From Cryptomeria japonica (taxonomy: Eukaryota; Streptophyta; Pinopsida; Cupressales; Cupressaceae), in contig NC_081408.1 of the NCBI RefSeq assembly GCF_030272615.1, forward strand, positions 60,842,114-60,906,113: a stretch of DNA of 64,000 nucleotides, given 5' to 3'. Positions 45,310 through 57,413 of the stretch are shown piece after piece (position 1 is the stretch's first letter; every line of letters begins with the position of its first letter). The translations under genes and the position numbers were made by a program. The notes under the pieces were generated by a model. The model did no database searches. It was not told the DNA's origin and saw only the letters and a program-made list of their open reading frames with translations.

Positions 45310-48300
45310 TAAACAACACTTAGGTATAATATCGCTTAAGGTGCATGTTGTTCATAGGGTCAGAGATTGGATCTCCCTCCATGGTAGCCAAATTATAGGC
45401 TTCATTTCCTATGACCCTTGTTATAATGAAAGGACCTAGCCAGTTAGGTTCGAATTTCCCTGGCCTTTCTCATTTTGCTAGGTTCCTTTTATTCTCTTTA
45501 AGTACTAGATCTCCCACTTGAAAATTTCGTGGGTGGACCCATTTATTATAACTTCATCTCAGTCTATTTTGATATCCTTGTAGATGGTTAAATGTTGTTT
45601 GTCTTTTTTCATCAAGGGTTTCGAGTTCTTGTAACCTTGCTACCCTGTAGTCTTCCTCTGATATGATGTTCTGTAAGGAGACTCTTAGAGATGGTATTTC
45701 TATTTTAAAAGGGAGTATCACTTTTGTCCCATAGACCAAGGAATGTGGTGTTGCTCTTGTAGGTGTGTGTACTCTTATTATGTAAGCCTAAAGAGCGAGA
45801 TTTAATTGGAGATGCCAGTCCTGTCCTGTGTCAGAGACTACTTTCTTAAGAATTTTCAATATTGTTTTATTTGTAGCCTCTGCTTTCCCATTACTTTGTG
45901 GATAATATGGCGTGGCAAATCTCTGTTGTATGTGGAATTTGTCACACAACTTTTTCACTTCCTGGTTTTTAAGTGGACACTCATTATCTATAACAAAGCA
46001 CATTGGAATTCTATATCTACATATAATGTAGTTGAGCATGAATTTTGCTAGCTGTTTTCTAGTGGTGTATGTTAAAGGAATCGCCTCAACCCACTTAGTA
46101 AAGTATTCAGTGGCTGTCAAGATAAACTTGTTCCTATTAGAAGAAGTAGGGTTGATTTTACCCACTAGATCTAATCCCCATTGTGAAAATGGCCACAATG
46201 ATGCGATGGGTTGAAGATCTTATGCTAGTGTATGAATAAGGTCTCCATGCATTTGGCATTGTTTACACTTCTGTACATACTTGTAAGCATCTTTTTCCAT
46301 TGTTGGCCAGTAATACCCCATTCTCAGCAATTTCTTTGACAATGGTGGACCACTTTGGTGAGCCCCACAGATTCCATCATGGACTTCTTTTAAAGAAAGG
46401 TGTTCTTCATTCTCATCCAGACATCGGAGAAGAGTTCCATCGAAACCCTTTCTATACAAAGTATTAGCTATAATGGTGTATCTAGATGCCTGACGAATAA
46501 AGGTCTTCTTTTGATTTCTAGACAGATCCGGTGACATGTATTGGGTGTGTAAATATGTATATATTTCATTGTACCAAGGTGATTCTGGACCCACAATTGC
46601 ACATACATAGTCTGATAAGGGAGTCTCATGTGCAGGTAGCATTAACTGTTCTATGATAAACTCAATTTGAGTTTCATTAGCAGGCATATTTAGAAGAGAT
46701 CCTATGGTTGACATTGCATCTGCTTCCCTGTTTTGTATTCTTGGGATTTGTTCAAAGGTAATTTTGCTGAAGTGCTCCTTGTAATCTTTGACCAACTTCT
46801 TATAAGGCATGAGTTTGTCATCCTTCATGTTGTAATCATCATTGACCTGGTTTACAATCAACTATGAATCACCATAGACCTGTAACTCTTGTATTTTCCA
46901 TTGTACAGCTGTACAAAGCCCTATGAGGAGAGCTTCATATTCAGCCATATTGTTGGTGCATGGGAAATTGATCCTAAATGACTTAGGTATAACATCCCCT
47001 TGAGGAGTAATGAAGAGAATGCCTGCTCTAGATCCATGATTTGTATATGACCCATCAAAGTATAATTTCCACATTACAGAGGTAGTTAATGTAAACACAG
47101 ATTCATCTAGAAAGTCTATCAGCAACAGATGACTGTCTTGTATAGGAGCCTTTGCTAATTGATCTGCTATGATTTTTCCTTTGATGGATTTTATGTCTAT
47201 GTATTCTATATCAAACTCGCTCAAGATCATAACCCACTTAGCCAATCGCCCGGTCAATGTTGCTCTACTCAATAGATACTTGAGTGGGTCAAAGCATGCA
47301 ATGAGCTGTACCTTATGACTCAACATGTAATGTTTGAGCTTTTGTGATGCAAAGATTAGTGCTAAGCATGCTCACTCTATGGGGGTATAATTAAGCTCAT
47401 AGCCATCTAGAGTCCTACTTATATAGTAAATGGCTCTTTCTTTTCCATTTTTGTCATGCTGTGCCAATAGAGCTCCTAGAGCTGAGTTTGTTGCTGATAT
47501 GTATAACAATAGAGGTTGTCCTAAAGTAGGAGATATTAACACTCGTGTGTTCAAAAGATAATCTTTCAGAGCTTAGAAAGCTTCCTGACATTGTTCTGTC
47601 CATTTAGGAGTAAATGCTGGAATGGATGACACTTATCTGCCAACTGTGCTATGAATCTCCTTATGGATTGCAATCTTTCTTGTAACCCTCTGAGCTGTTT
47701 AAGTGTTGACGGAGGTTTCATATCAATGATTGCCTTGACCTTGGCAGGGTCTATTTCAATTCCTCTATTTGATACTATAAACCCTAACAATTTACCTATT
47801 GTTACACCAAACACACATTTCTTCGGGTTTAATATGACATTATACTATTCCAACCGATCAAATATCTATGTAAGAACTACAAGGTGACTTTCTCTGGTTT
47901 GTGATTTAGCCAATATGTCATCCACGTAATCTTCCATTATGTTATGGATCATGTCATGAAACAACGTTGTCATGGCTCTTTGGTATGTTGCTCCGGCATA
48001 TTTAAGACCAAATGGCATCACATTCCAGCAGTACGTTCCCCATGGGCATGTAAAGGCCATTTTATCTTGATCTTCTAGTGCAAATTTAATCTGGTTGTAT
48101 CCTGAAAAACCATCCATTAAGGATAGCATCTTATTTCCAGCTGTTAGGTGAACTATCATGTCAATATTGGGTAGCGGGAAGTCATCCTTAGGACAAGCTT
48201 TATTTAGATCTCAAAAATCAGTATAGATTCTTATGCCTCCCGTGGGCTTAGTCACAGGTACCAAATTGGATATCCATTCCACGTAGTCAATAGGTCTAAT

Positions 48301-49918
48301 AAAACCTACATCTAGCAACTTTTGTAGTTCTATTTTAACCAGTAATGTGATACTTGGATGCATTTTTCTCAATTTTTGCTTGTAAGGTTTAACTCCTAGT
48401 ATCAATGGTAAGTGATGCAACACTAATTCAGAGTCTAAGCTCGACATGTCTGAATAGGACCAAGAAAAGTTGATAGGTCGTTGCTTGAAAAAATGAATGA
48501 ATCTATCTTTTTCTTCTTTGCTTAGTGATTTTGCTAGATGGATGTTATGTACAACCTCCCCTTATGCTATGTTTACTTCTTCTGTTTCCTCTGTAAGTAA
48601 TGCTAAACTTTCTCTTTCCATAGGAAGATTACCCAAGTCACTTTTGTCATTATGGGTAGTTTGATCCTTATCTTCTGTTGGAGAAGTACTTTCTTCTCCA
48701 AAGTATGCCATTCTATTTAGGTCTATAGCAAACCCTGCTTTATGATCACCTTGCGGAAATCCCTCTTTGACTCCTAGAAATTTTGAAATTGCTTCGTCAT
48801 TTTCAAACCAATCCAGTGTTGGTTTTCCTTCTTGCCCCCAATCAATCAAGTGTGAATGTACTAGGCATAATTCATTACTCCCTTCTTTAGTAGACTCGGA
48901 TAACATGAAGACTTGATTGTTTGACTGGCTTTGTGTATCTTCATCCTGTATAAGCCTTATTTTATTCCTTAATATTACACTTTCTGGTGGGCTAGAATCA
49001 TGGAGTGATAAGAATTCGTAATCATGAGAGTCTATCTCACTTTCAATATATGTTTCATCATATGAGTTATCATCACTTATTTCTTCTTGTTCTTATCCCT
49101 GATTCTGTTATAGATTGACTGGTCTTCTTTGCACATTAGTGACCCTTCTTAAGCCTGGTATAAGCCTTTGCAATCTTTCTTCATCTGTTTCATTAGGTTG
49201 ACCCTAAGTTGCTTCTTGTGGTAGAAGTAGTGACAATAACCATGGGTGGGATTCAGGTGGTGGGGGTAATCCTACATCTGTTGCCACATTAGCCTATACT
49301 ATTGTGTCAATAACTACATCATTTTGTAACTCAGTGGTAGGTTCTTGCAAGAGTTGTCTCATGTCTTCCCCATCTAATTCTGCACTTGGTGATGTAGGTA
49401 CCTGATTACTCATTTGAGATGAAGATGGAAGTGCTTGTGTGGACAAATTCCTGTGTGATATGTAATCTGTTGTTTTTCTTGGTTGATTTAGTATATCAAG
49501 AGTACGCTGTCTTGCTTTAGTAATATGTTGTACATGCTCGTATCCCAATCCTTGATTCCCTGGATTATCATTAGGAACAACAGGTTCTAGTCTTCCTTGT
49601 TTTTGTAACCCCAGGCTTGTGGTACCATCATATCGATATCTTTGGAGTATTTTGAATCCATTGCCATACTTATCTGTGTGTATTCTAGGTATTATGATAT
49701 GATCTTCTTCTCTATGTATCCAATGGTTAACATCTTCGTTCAGGGATTCTTCTTGTAAGTCACCCCATCTAATGAAAGAGCATGAATCCATGTATTTGAC
49801 AATTTCTTTTCCTTTGTCTCACTTTTGCACTATAGTGTGAGGTTTCCCAAAGGACTTAGGAGAAAGAGACAAATGTTTCCCACTTAAAGTATTTGCAATA
49901 GAGTATCCTCCACAACCC
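45310..49918 (-). pseudogene. Tat-like gypsy pol: RT, RNase H, second RNase H, integrase (broken)
   Basis: From right to left: the protease-RT linker with a G-patch-like NGFKILQRYRYDG (about 49,650); RT with FIRPIDYVEWISNLVPV, MDGFSGYNQI and the YVDD box (about 48,450-47,570); RNase H (LLLYISATNSALGALLAQHD); a second RNase H (WKLYFDGSYTNHGSRAGI, CTNNMAEYEALLIGL, READAMSTIGS); then integrase. Integrase has an HHCC zinc finger (EVHDGICGAHQ ... CKQCQ), a catalytic core (WGLDLVGKI, PYYPQSNGKAEATNK) and a C-terminal GPF-type module (GKFEPNWLGPFIITRVIG) ending near 45,310. The second RNase H between RNase H and integrase is diagnostic of the Tat lineage. Multiple stops and frameshifts are present. 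Confidence 0.88.
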
Positions 49919-49923
49919 ATATC
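49919..49923. repeat. target-site duplication ATATC, left copy
   Basis: Matches 57,409-57,413. Tat coding sequence resumes immediately on the left side. Confidence 0.75.
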
Positions 49924-51051
49924 TAAAACACTTACACTAAAACACTTACATAGTCTAAAGATAAATCGATAAAGCAGTCTAACAGTCAAACTAGTTACCA
50001 CACATGCAAACCAAAATGTGAATAAAGCATTCACCCACAAAAGAAATACAACCATAACACAAGATATTTGACATGGAAACCCAACTGGAAAAAACCACGG
50101 TGAGATGGAACTCACAAGTCACTATCTGCAGAATAGAAACTAGACTAGTTAAGGTCAGACCGGTTAAGGTCTTACAATGTTCTTCACCAGAATAGATCCT
50201 ATTAGGAATCTCAATCTCTATTAGGATAAGTCTAATTAAAGACTATCTTGTTAGAGGATTTTAGATTCACATGTGTGAACCACCTTGTTAGAGGATTTTA
50301 CAAAGGCTTTGAGGCCTACCCGATTAAGGGCTACAAACTTGTCAAAGATGTGAGTAATCAATAAGTGTTTGATCTATCTAATAGCACAAACTGCTTGGTT
50401 AAATCCAGTATTGCTCATAGCTAATGCATTCCAGCATTACTTCAGTCTTCTCTCTCTCTCTCTCTCACAGTTACAACTTGATCTTCTCAGATAAGATCAT
50501 TCTCGACTCCCACCTTAAACCCTAGCTCAACATTAACCCTTTCAACAACTTAAAACCCTAGACATGATGTCCTTTTAAAGGAATCTAATTTCATGTCGGT
50601 CCAATAGGATTACATTACAATTTCCTAGGTTCAATGAATCTAGACATACTCAATAACACGACACAAAAAGCACTGTCAATGTGTCGGCACCGTCAAATAA
50701 TCGGTGGATTGGTAACTCATCACAAATGTCGGTTGGTAACTCATTACAGAGTAGTACTGGTTCATACAAAATACTGGTTGCTGGTTTGTCAAAAATGAAG
50801 ACTGGTAAGAATGTGTTGTGCTGCTTTGCTCCCTTGCATCGCTTGTGATCTACGAACCGCTTGGGGTCGACATGCCGCTTCAGACCGGGAAACACATTCT
50901 GCAAAATCACCACTAGTCTAAAGACTAGTATACAACATACCGGTTGGAACAAATACCGGTTGAGCACAAGCTCATACATATAAAAGGGATCTCAATACAA
51001 GTGTGTGTCCATCAATGACAATCATAACATAAACAACAAAAAATGCCAACA
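49924..51051 (-). mobile_element. 3' LTR of gag-bearing element
   Basis: High identity to 56,290-57,408. Outer start TGTTGGCATTTTTTG (51,051, minus strand). The left end begins TAAAACACTTACAC in place of the TGATGAATAC terminus of the other LTR. Confidence 0.85.
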
Positions 51052-51429
51052 ATCTCCCCCTTTGGCATTGATGGCAACACTTAGGAAAGTAAAATTTTGA
51101 CATCTAAGTGTTTTACAACAAAAACCTACCATTAACAAAATTGGTCCCCCTAAGCATATACACTATCCCTTAATCAACATAGTGTATAGAAATTTTGCAT
51201 ATAGAGCATATTCAACAGAGCATATAGCATATATCAAAATTTCAAAATAGATACTTCTCCCCCTGTGTCAGAAGACCAAAATTTTAAAACCAAAAACTAG
51301 ATATACTTCTCCCCCTTTGCCAACAATGACAAAGTACCGTTGAAGAACCCTGTTTCCATATATATATATATAAAGTTTATAACAATAATAAATAATACTT
51401 GTCAAAAACTGATTTATAGTCATGCAAAA
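51052..51429 (-). other. polypurine tract and 3' leader of gag-bearing element
   Basis: On the minus strand, GCCAAAGGGGGAGAT directly precedes the LTR. A second AAAGGGGGAGAAG (about 51,310) and GGGGGAGAAG (about 51,257) may be auxiliary tracts. No coding sequence is seen. Confidence 0.6.
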
Positions 51430-54400
51430 ATTGTTTCATGGATAGGGACCAGGACTCAAGTAGGGAGGTTGCCACTTCCTTCTCTGTCTGCATCTGGGAT
51501 ACCTATTCCTCCATGGCATCTATTGTGCTTAGTTCCTGTGTGACTGTCAAGGCATCCAGGTTCAGATAACACTTATGAAGAATTTGCAATCATGGAAGTA
51601 ATACCAGTTGAAGCTCCTGCATATCCCTAGACCATGTGCTGATCTCTTGCTCCATCTTGGCTGACTGGATCTGGAACCGGTGAACGGTTTGCCCATATGA
51701 TGCAAAGGAATTATAAGGAGTCTTGAATGTGCCCAAGTAGGACTGTAAGTCCGTTTGAAGCTATTGCTTCTTGGAAAGTACATCATCACAAAACAGATGT
51801 GGTTGATAGATTTTGCTGAGTAGCAAGTTTCCCTCATCCAAGGCATTCCTTATGTTCTTCTGATCTTTCAGCAGTTCAGTCCTAAGCTCATTCAACTTCT
51901 TCACTAGAGCAACATTAAGAGCCTTTTGGTGCTCTTTCTTTACATTGGCCTCTGCTTCTTCTTCTAGACTCTATACTTGATCATCCACTACAGTACACAG
52001 AAGTTTGAGTTGTGCTAGTGATGATTCAGTGTCAGGAAGATTGGTACCGGGGATTAAACCGGTAAGTGTGTCTACAACCGCCTGAATAATATCTTGTTCC
52101 CTTTTCTTGCGAATGCCTTCAAGGCACTCTTGGGCAACCTTGATGCTCTACATAAGCTCAGACCCACTTTCAGATTAGAGGTCAATAGGACTCGAGATAG
52201 CAGCCGGTTTGGCTTGGCTACCGGTTGCCTTAGGAGTCTCCATTTGTGTGCTCTTCATTGCTTCGATTGTCTTGTCTACTTCTTCCTTCTTTTTCCTCTC
52301 CTTCTCTTCCTTCTCTTTCTCTTCTCTCTTTTTCTTTCTTCTGTTTCTCATCTTCATCCCTCTTCTTTTTCTCTTCCTGTTCCTTTTCCACTTGCTATGT
52401 ATCCTCAGCTTGTTCACCACCCTGATCGTCTTGTTGCCCCTGTCTAGTTCCCTCAGAAGGTATGTCCTGAGTGACATCTTCTATATCTAGGGCATCGACA
52501 TCGATAGTGTCGATTGGTTCTTCCACCAGGTTACCTTCCTCATCAAAAACCTCATCCGGTTTGGAAATAACCGGTTCCTTTTCCACTTGGAGGTTAGCCA
52601 TTCATGCTTTGTGAGAGCTGATAGCATGAGCCATATGCTGATGTGTATCTTTTTCAACATCATCAACTCTCCCCTCCAACAACCAGAGTCTTCTTCTCCT
52701 TGTGAAGAAGAGACCTTTATTTTGATCTAGGGCATCAAATAATTCTAAATCTGAGAGTTCGGGGAAGTACTGTGCAAAGACTTTCTCCCTAATCTCCTAT
52801 TCCTTTTCAATGGCAATGCGCCATTTATTATCTAATGCTTTAAATAATGAATCCAGTGTCTCAGATTTAATCTCTGATGGTGATCGATCATTTTTACATA
52901 AATAAAGAATGATTTCCTGTAGTACTTCATCTTTTTCCTCACTATTAAATTCATCATAATAATCCATTAAATCATGAAGTAACTTTCTCCTAATATTTTT
53001 TACTGTTCTTTGACAATGTGTCAAAGGTTTGTATGAGGAGATGTCTATATTACCGGTGTGGATGTTGCCGGTTCATTCTTCTTCATCTTCTTTGTCTATC
53101 TTGCCTTCTTTGGCTATTCATCAGACTCAGTTTCTTTGGAGTCCAGTTCATTTGCCTAAGTCTTCCTCTTTCTTTCGAAGACTTTTGCCGGTGTTACCTC
53201 CGGTTTCTTCTTTGCCGGTGACCGCTTGGTCACTCTTAGAGTTGCAGTGGTAACCGGTGCCAATGCTGCAGGCACTGCCTTAGCTTTCTTAGCTGCCAGT
53301 TCTTTTCCCTTCTTCACCGATGGTTCTTCAATGAGTGCAATCCTCTCCAAGTAGGTTCCGGTCCTCTTAGCCTTTGGATCAAGAGGTGAGGCAATAAGGG
53401 TTGAGGCATACCCTTCCAGCATGTCAAACATAACTTCATAGCCCATAGGATCCACTTCCTCCATTCTAGGCTCAACAGCCTCCATTAAACATTTGTCCAC
53501 CTGAATAGTGAAACAGATGTCATCTCTGTATTTCTTCACTATGTCACCTGAGATTCTTACCCTCTGACTCATCTTTCTTCTGAACTCATCAAAATATTTG
53601 TTCAATACCTAAGGGTAGCCGGTTCCAATGGCTTGTACACTTTCCTTTATCTGCTTGGTTACTGGTTGGTCAGGGGACCACTGGACATCTCCTACACCCA
53701 GAAAGTAGCCTTGGAAATAAAAGAACAATCCTACCAGTAGTTGTCCAAACTTAAATCTCAGTGAGTTGTCTTGTTTGATTGCCTTAAGATTTAACAAGAG
53801 TTGCCTCTACATACCGGTGCATAAGTCGAAAGATGCATCCTCTTTTATCATTCGGTAAGCGGCATTTACTGCTACAACAGATACATAATTAATTTTGCTA
53901 GCTAAAAACATTTTGTATCCTATCACTGTGCAGGCGTATTTCACTAGATCATCCTTGATAGGATTGACTGTCATACCCCGTGAATCACTTGTTGAACTGG
54001 TGAGCTTGGTCATTTATGTTTTTCTCACTTTTCTCAGGGCTGGCACTTCCCCTGTGTTGCAAAAACTGGTGACTGCATGAATTGCCTGAGGCGTGATATC
54101 ATGCATCCTCTCCAGGTACATCTTGTCATCGTGGACTCTTCTCAAAATAATTCTGATATGATCCTCCGTGAAATCTTCTAGAAAATATACTGCGTTGTGG
54201 AATTTCTTCTTCTCTATGACACTAAATTCTGATTTGATCTTTTTGTCCTTGCCGCAAAATAGACCTAACTAAGTGTGAATGGCTAAGGACCCTAGGTCTT
54301 CTATTTTGCAATCAATATAATCAGAAATTCCTTCTTTGACTATGACTCTAGCCGGAACTTGTGAGAAAGCATTATATTTAGACTTCCTTTGAATAAAACT

Positions 54401-54448
54401 TTCCGACTCAATTGATGTACTTGAATTGGTATGTGATGTAGAAGCCAT
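51430..54448 (-). pseudogene. ORF2 of gag-bearing element, unknown protein (many TAG stops)
   Basis: Starts MASTSHTNSSTSIESESFIQ at 54,448 and can be followed for about 1000 codons. The first third looks globular (VIGYKMFLASKINYVSVVAV, LLVGLFFYFQGYFLG). A basic Lys/Ala/Pro segment follows, then an acidic helical region, a Lys/Glu run (about 52,390-52,260), and a final coiled coil (VKKLNELRTELLKDQKNIRN). Of the first 13 in-frame stops I count 11 TAG, one TAA and one TGA; most TAGs sit where Gln would fit. At least one frameshift lies near 53,040 and another in the Lys/Glu run. No known retrotransposon enzyme motif is present and the family is not recognised. Its architecture (globular head, charged middle, coiled-coil tail) parallels the ORF at 13,073-16,276. 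Confidence 0.65.
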
Positions 54449-54916
54449 TGAAGAGTATTTCAAGAACACGAAAAATACCTTTTAGATGCAAATTTAGGGC
54501 TTCCTGATTCTACTTCACTTCACTCTCCGTTGGATGCCAAATCACCACTTTGTGTTCTCCACTACCACTTGCAAACTAGATTTGAATCTCTTTCAAGGTT
54601 ATCCAATTTCTTGAAATCTAAGCTCAAATCGGCTTTTCTTCGCTCTGCACTTGAAAACTTTTCTTGGCTCTGCACTTGAAAAATTTTCTTTGCTCGAAAA
54701 CAGATAGTGAGAAATGATTTGAAAAATGCATTTATACATGTCTCTCACCTACCATCATTAATGCTCCTCTATTAGGGCGTAAACCCTAATTTGCCTTTTG
54801 ACCATTTCCGGTCTTCTACCAAGCAACAGGTATTGCATACCGATTAAGGTCTTTTACCGATGTCAACCTCGGGTTCTTAAGCATTTCGCCGTTTGCTCCC
54901 CCTAAGCCTTTAAGGC

Positions 54917-56194
54917 TTAGTTTGCCGATTTTGATATTTCCACACTAGGTGCAGAAACCGGTTCCTCTTCTGACATTATTGGTTTCTTCCTCCATGTTTT
55001 CTTCATGTCCCCTTGAACTTTTTCAACATTGATTTCTCCTTCCTGAGTGTCCGGTATATCATTAGATATACTTTTTCTGCTTCTGCAGAATCTTGCAATG
55101 TGACCCGGTTTGTTGCAGTGATAGCAAACAAGTCCAGGTGCTCTCCAAGGTCCATTGTACATGTTTCCATTCTTCCTTCTACATGTTGTAGCAGTGTGAC
55201 CATGACCATGACAGATGATACAACTTTCTCTCCATCCGGTTGTCGCTTGATAGCCTCCGCTTCTTAACTGATGATTGAAGATATTAAACCGGTTGTGGTT
55301 TCAGTTCATAAAAGATTTAGGACTAGTTCCTTGGGTCCTCTGAGGATATCTTCCAGTGTTATTCATTACAAACCTACATTCAAATGCTCTATGCCCAAAC
55401 TTGTTGCATGCATAACAATGACCATTGAACTTTTTTGATCTAGGTACATTGTTGATAAAATAAGGAAAATTATTGTAGGCTTTGCTCCTACATACATTGG
55501 CAATGTGTCCTTCTTTAAGATAGTTAAAGCAAACAGGTTTGAATTTTTTCTTACCTTTTCCTTTGAGTGTCGGTTGCTTCTTTGATGCTTCAGCATTTGT
55601 TCCTGAGGATTCTCCTTCCTCATGTCTAGAAAAATCAAGACCATTGGTATTCTTTGCTAGTCTATATGACTCAAGCTTTTTCTCTAGCTTGATAGTACTT
55701 TTGCCAAACTTAGCAAGTATTTCCTTCGACTCAAAGAGTTCTTTGGAAATAGCAGTGTTTGTCTCCATTAGACTTGCATTTTCAGAGATGGCAATGTTCA
55801 GTTCTCCTTGCATGTCTTCTTTTTCCATACTGCTCTCATGAAGGTGAGCAGTCAGTGCACTAATCTCTTGTTTCAACTTGGAGATCTCATGATCTCTTTC
55901 CTTTACCAGATCTTCAGCTTTTCTCCAATTCTCAAGCTCTTGACTAAATCGAATAGTCAGTCCTTCCAACTCCTTTCTCAGATTGGAGTTTGAATCATTC
56001 AGCTTATTCACTTCAGCAATCATGGCTTCCATGTTAGCTTCATCTTCAGAACTACTTTCAGATAGTTCCATTAGCCTCTCTGCATGTTCTCTCCTTTTTT
56101 CTTGAGTTGCCTTGTATTTGACCATAAGATCATCATAGGCTTGCTCAGACTTAGTGAGCCATTGAGTAAGTTCCCTCAGGGTGTATTCCCCCAT
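54917..56194 (-). pseudogene. gag-like protein with coiled coil and four zinc knuckles
   Basis: ATG at 56,194 (MGEYTLRELTQWLTKSEQ). The first 200 residues are a long coiled coil. CCHC-type knuckles follow: CFNYLKEGHIANVC (second Cys replaced by Tyr), CYACNKFGHRAFEC, CIICHGHGHTATTC and CYHCNKPGHIARFC. One in-frame TGA at about 55,301 falls between the second and third knuckles and looks like a Trp codon change. Stop at 54,917, total about 426 codons. It would bind element RNA in virus-like particles. Four knuckles in one gag is more than the one or two usual for copia. Confidence 0.75.
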
Positions 56195-56230
56195 ATCTCT
56201 TTCCAAGTGGTTAAACTTATAGAAAGGTAG

Positions 56231-56242
56231 GCTCTGATACCA
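56231..56242 (-). other. primer-binding site, gag-bearing element
   Basis: TGGTATCAGAGC on the minus strand, two bases from the LTR end. Confidence 0.9.
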
Positions 56243-56244
56243 AT

Positions 56245-57408
56245 TGATGAATACTAAGAGGGGGGGGGGTGAATTAGTATGCCAAAAATCTCTGCACTAA
56301 AACACTTACACAGTCTAAAGATAAACCAATAAAGCAGTCTAACAGTCAAACTGGTTACCACACATGCAAACCAAAATGCGAATAAATAATTTACCCACAA
56401 AAGAAATACAACCATAACACAAGATATTTGACGTGGAAACCCAACTGGGAAAAACCACAGTGAGATGGAACTCACAAGTCACTATTTGTAGAATAGAAAC
56501 CAGACTGGTTAAGGTTAGACCGGTTAAGGTCTTACAATGTTCTTCACTAGAACAGATCCTGTTAGGAATCTCAATCTCTGTTAGCAGATAAGTCCGATTG
56601 AAGACTACCTTGTTAGAGGATTTTAGATTCACATGTGTGAACCACCTTGTTAGAGGATTTTACAAAGGCTTTGAGGCCTACCTGGTTAAGGGCTATAGAC
56701 TTGTCAAAGATGTGAGTAATCAACAAGTGTTTGATCTATCTAATAGCACAAACTGCTTGGTTAAATCCAGTATTGCTCACAGCTAATGCATTCTAGCATT
56801 ACTTCAGTCTTCTCTCTCTCTCTCACAGTTACAACTTGATCTTCTCAGATAAGATCGTTCTTGACTCCTACCTTAAACCCTAGCTTAACATTAACCCTTT
56901 CAACAACTTAAAACCCTAGACATGATGTCCTTTTAAAGGAATCTGATTTCATGTCGGTCCAATAGGATTACATTACAATTTCCTAGGTTAAATGAATCTA
57001 GACATACTCAGTAACACGACACAAAAAGCACTGTCAATGTGTCGGCACCGTCAAATAATCGGTGGATTGGTAACTCATCACAAATGCCAGTTGGTAACTC
57101 ATTACAGAGTATTACCGGTTCATACAAAATACTGGTTGCCGATTTGTCAAAAATGAAGACTGGTAAGAATGTGTTGTGCTGCTTTGCTCCCTCGCATCGC
57201 TTGTGATCTACGAACCGCTTGGGGTCGACATGCTGCTTCGGACCGGGAAACACATTCTGCAAAATCACCACTAGTCTAAAGATTAGTATACAACATACCG
57301 GTTGGAACAAATACCGGTTGAGTACAAGCTCATACATATAAAGGGGATCTCAATACAAGTGTGTGTCCATCAATGACAATCACAACATAAACAACAAAAA
57401 TGCCAACA
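56245..57408 (-). mobile_element. 5' LTR of gag-bearing element
   Basis: Starts TGTTGGCATTTTTG at 57,408 and ends ATTCATCA at 56,245 on the minus strand; 1164 bp, near-identical to the left LTR except at the inner terminus. Confidence 0.88.
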
Positions 57409-57413
57409 ATATC
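57409..57413. repeat. target-site duplication ATATC, right copy
   Basis: Matches 49,919-49,923. Confidence 0.75.

Larger units (their letters stand above)
49924..57408 (-). mobile_element. gag-bearing non-autonomous LTR element (7.5 kb)
   Basis: LTRs at 49,924-51,051 and 56,245-57,408, primer-binding site at 56,231-56,242 and purine tract at 51,052-51,070 place it on the minus strand. The interior codes for a gag-like protein and a second long ORF, but no protease, integrase, RT or RNase H was found. It therefore needs enzymes from a partner, probably a copia element given the initiator-Met primer site. ATATC flanks both ends. The left end lacks about 50 bp of the LTR terminus. Confidence 0.85.

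Noticed and set aside
52175-52490. Leu/Ser/Phe-rich and Lys/Arg-rich ORFs of about 100 codons
   Set aside because: They are the opposite strand or a shifted frame of the Lys/Glu-rich part of ORF2.
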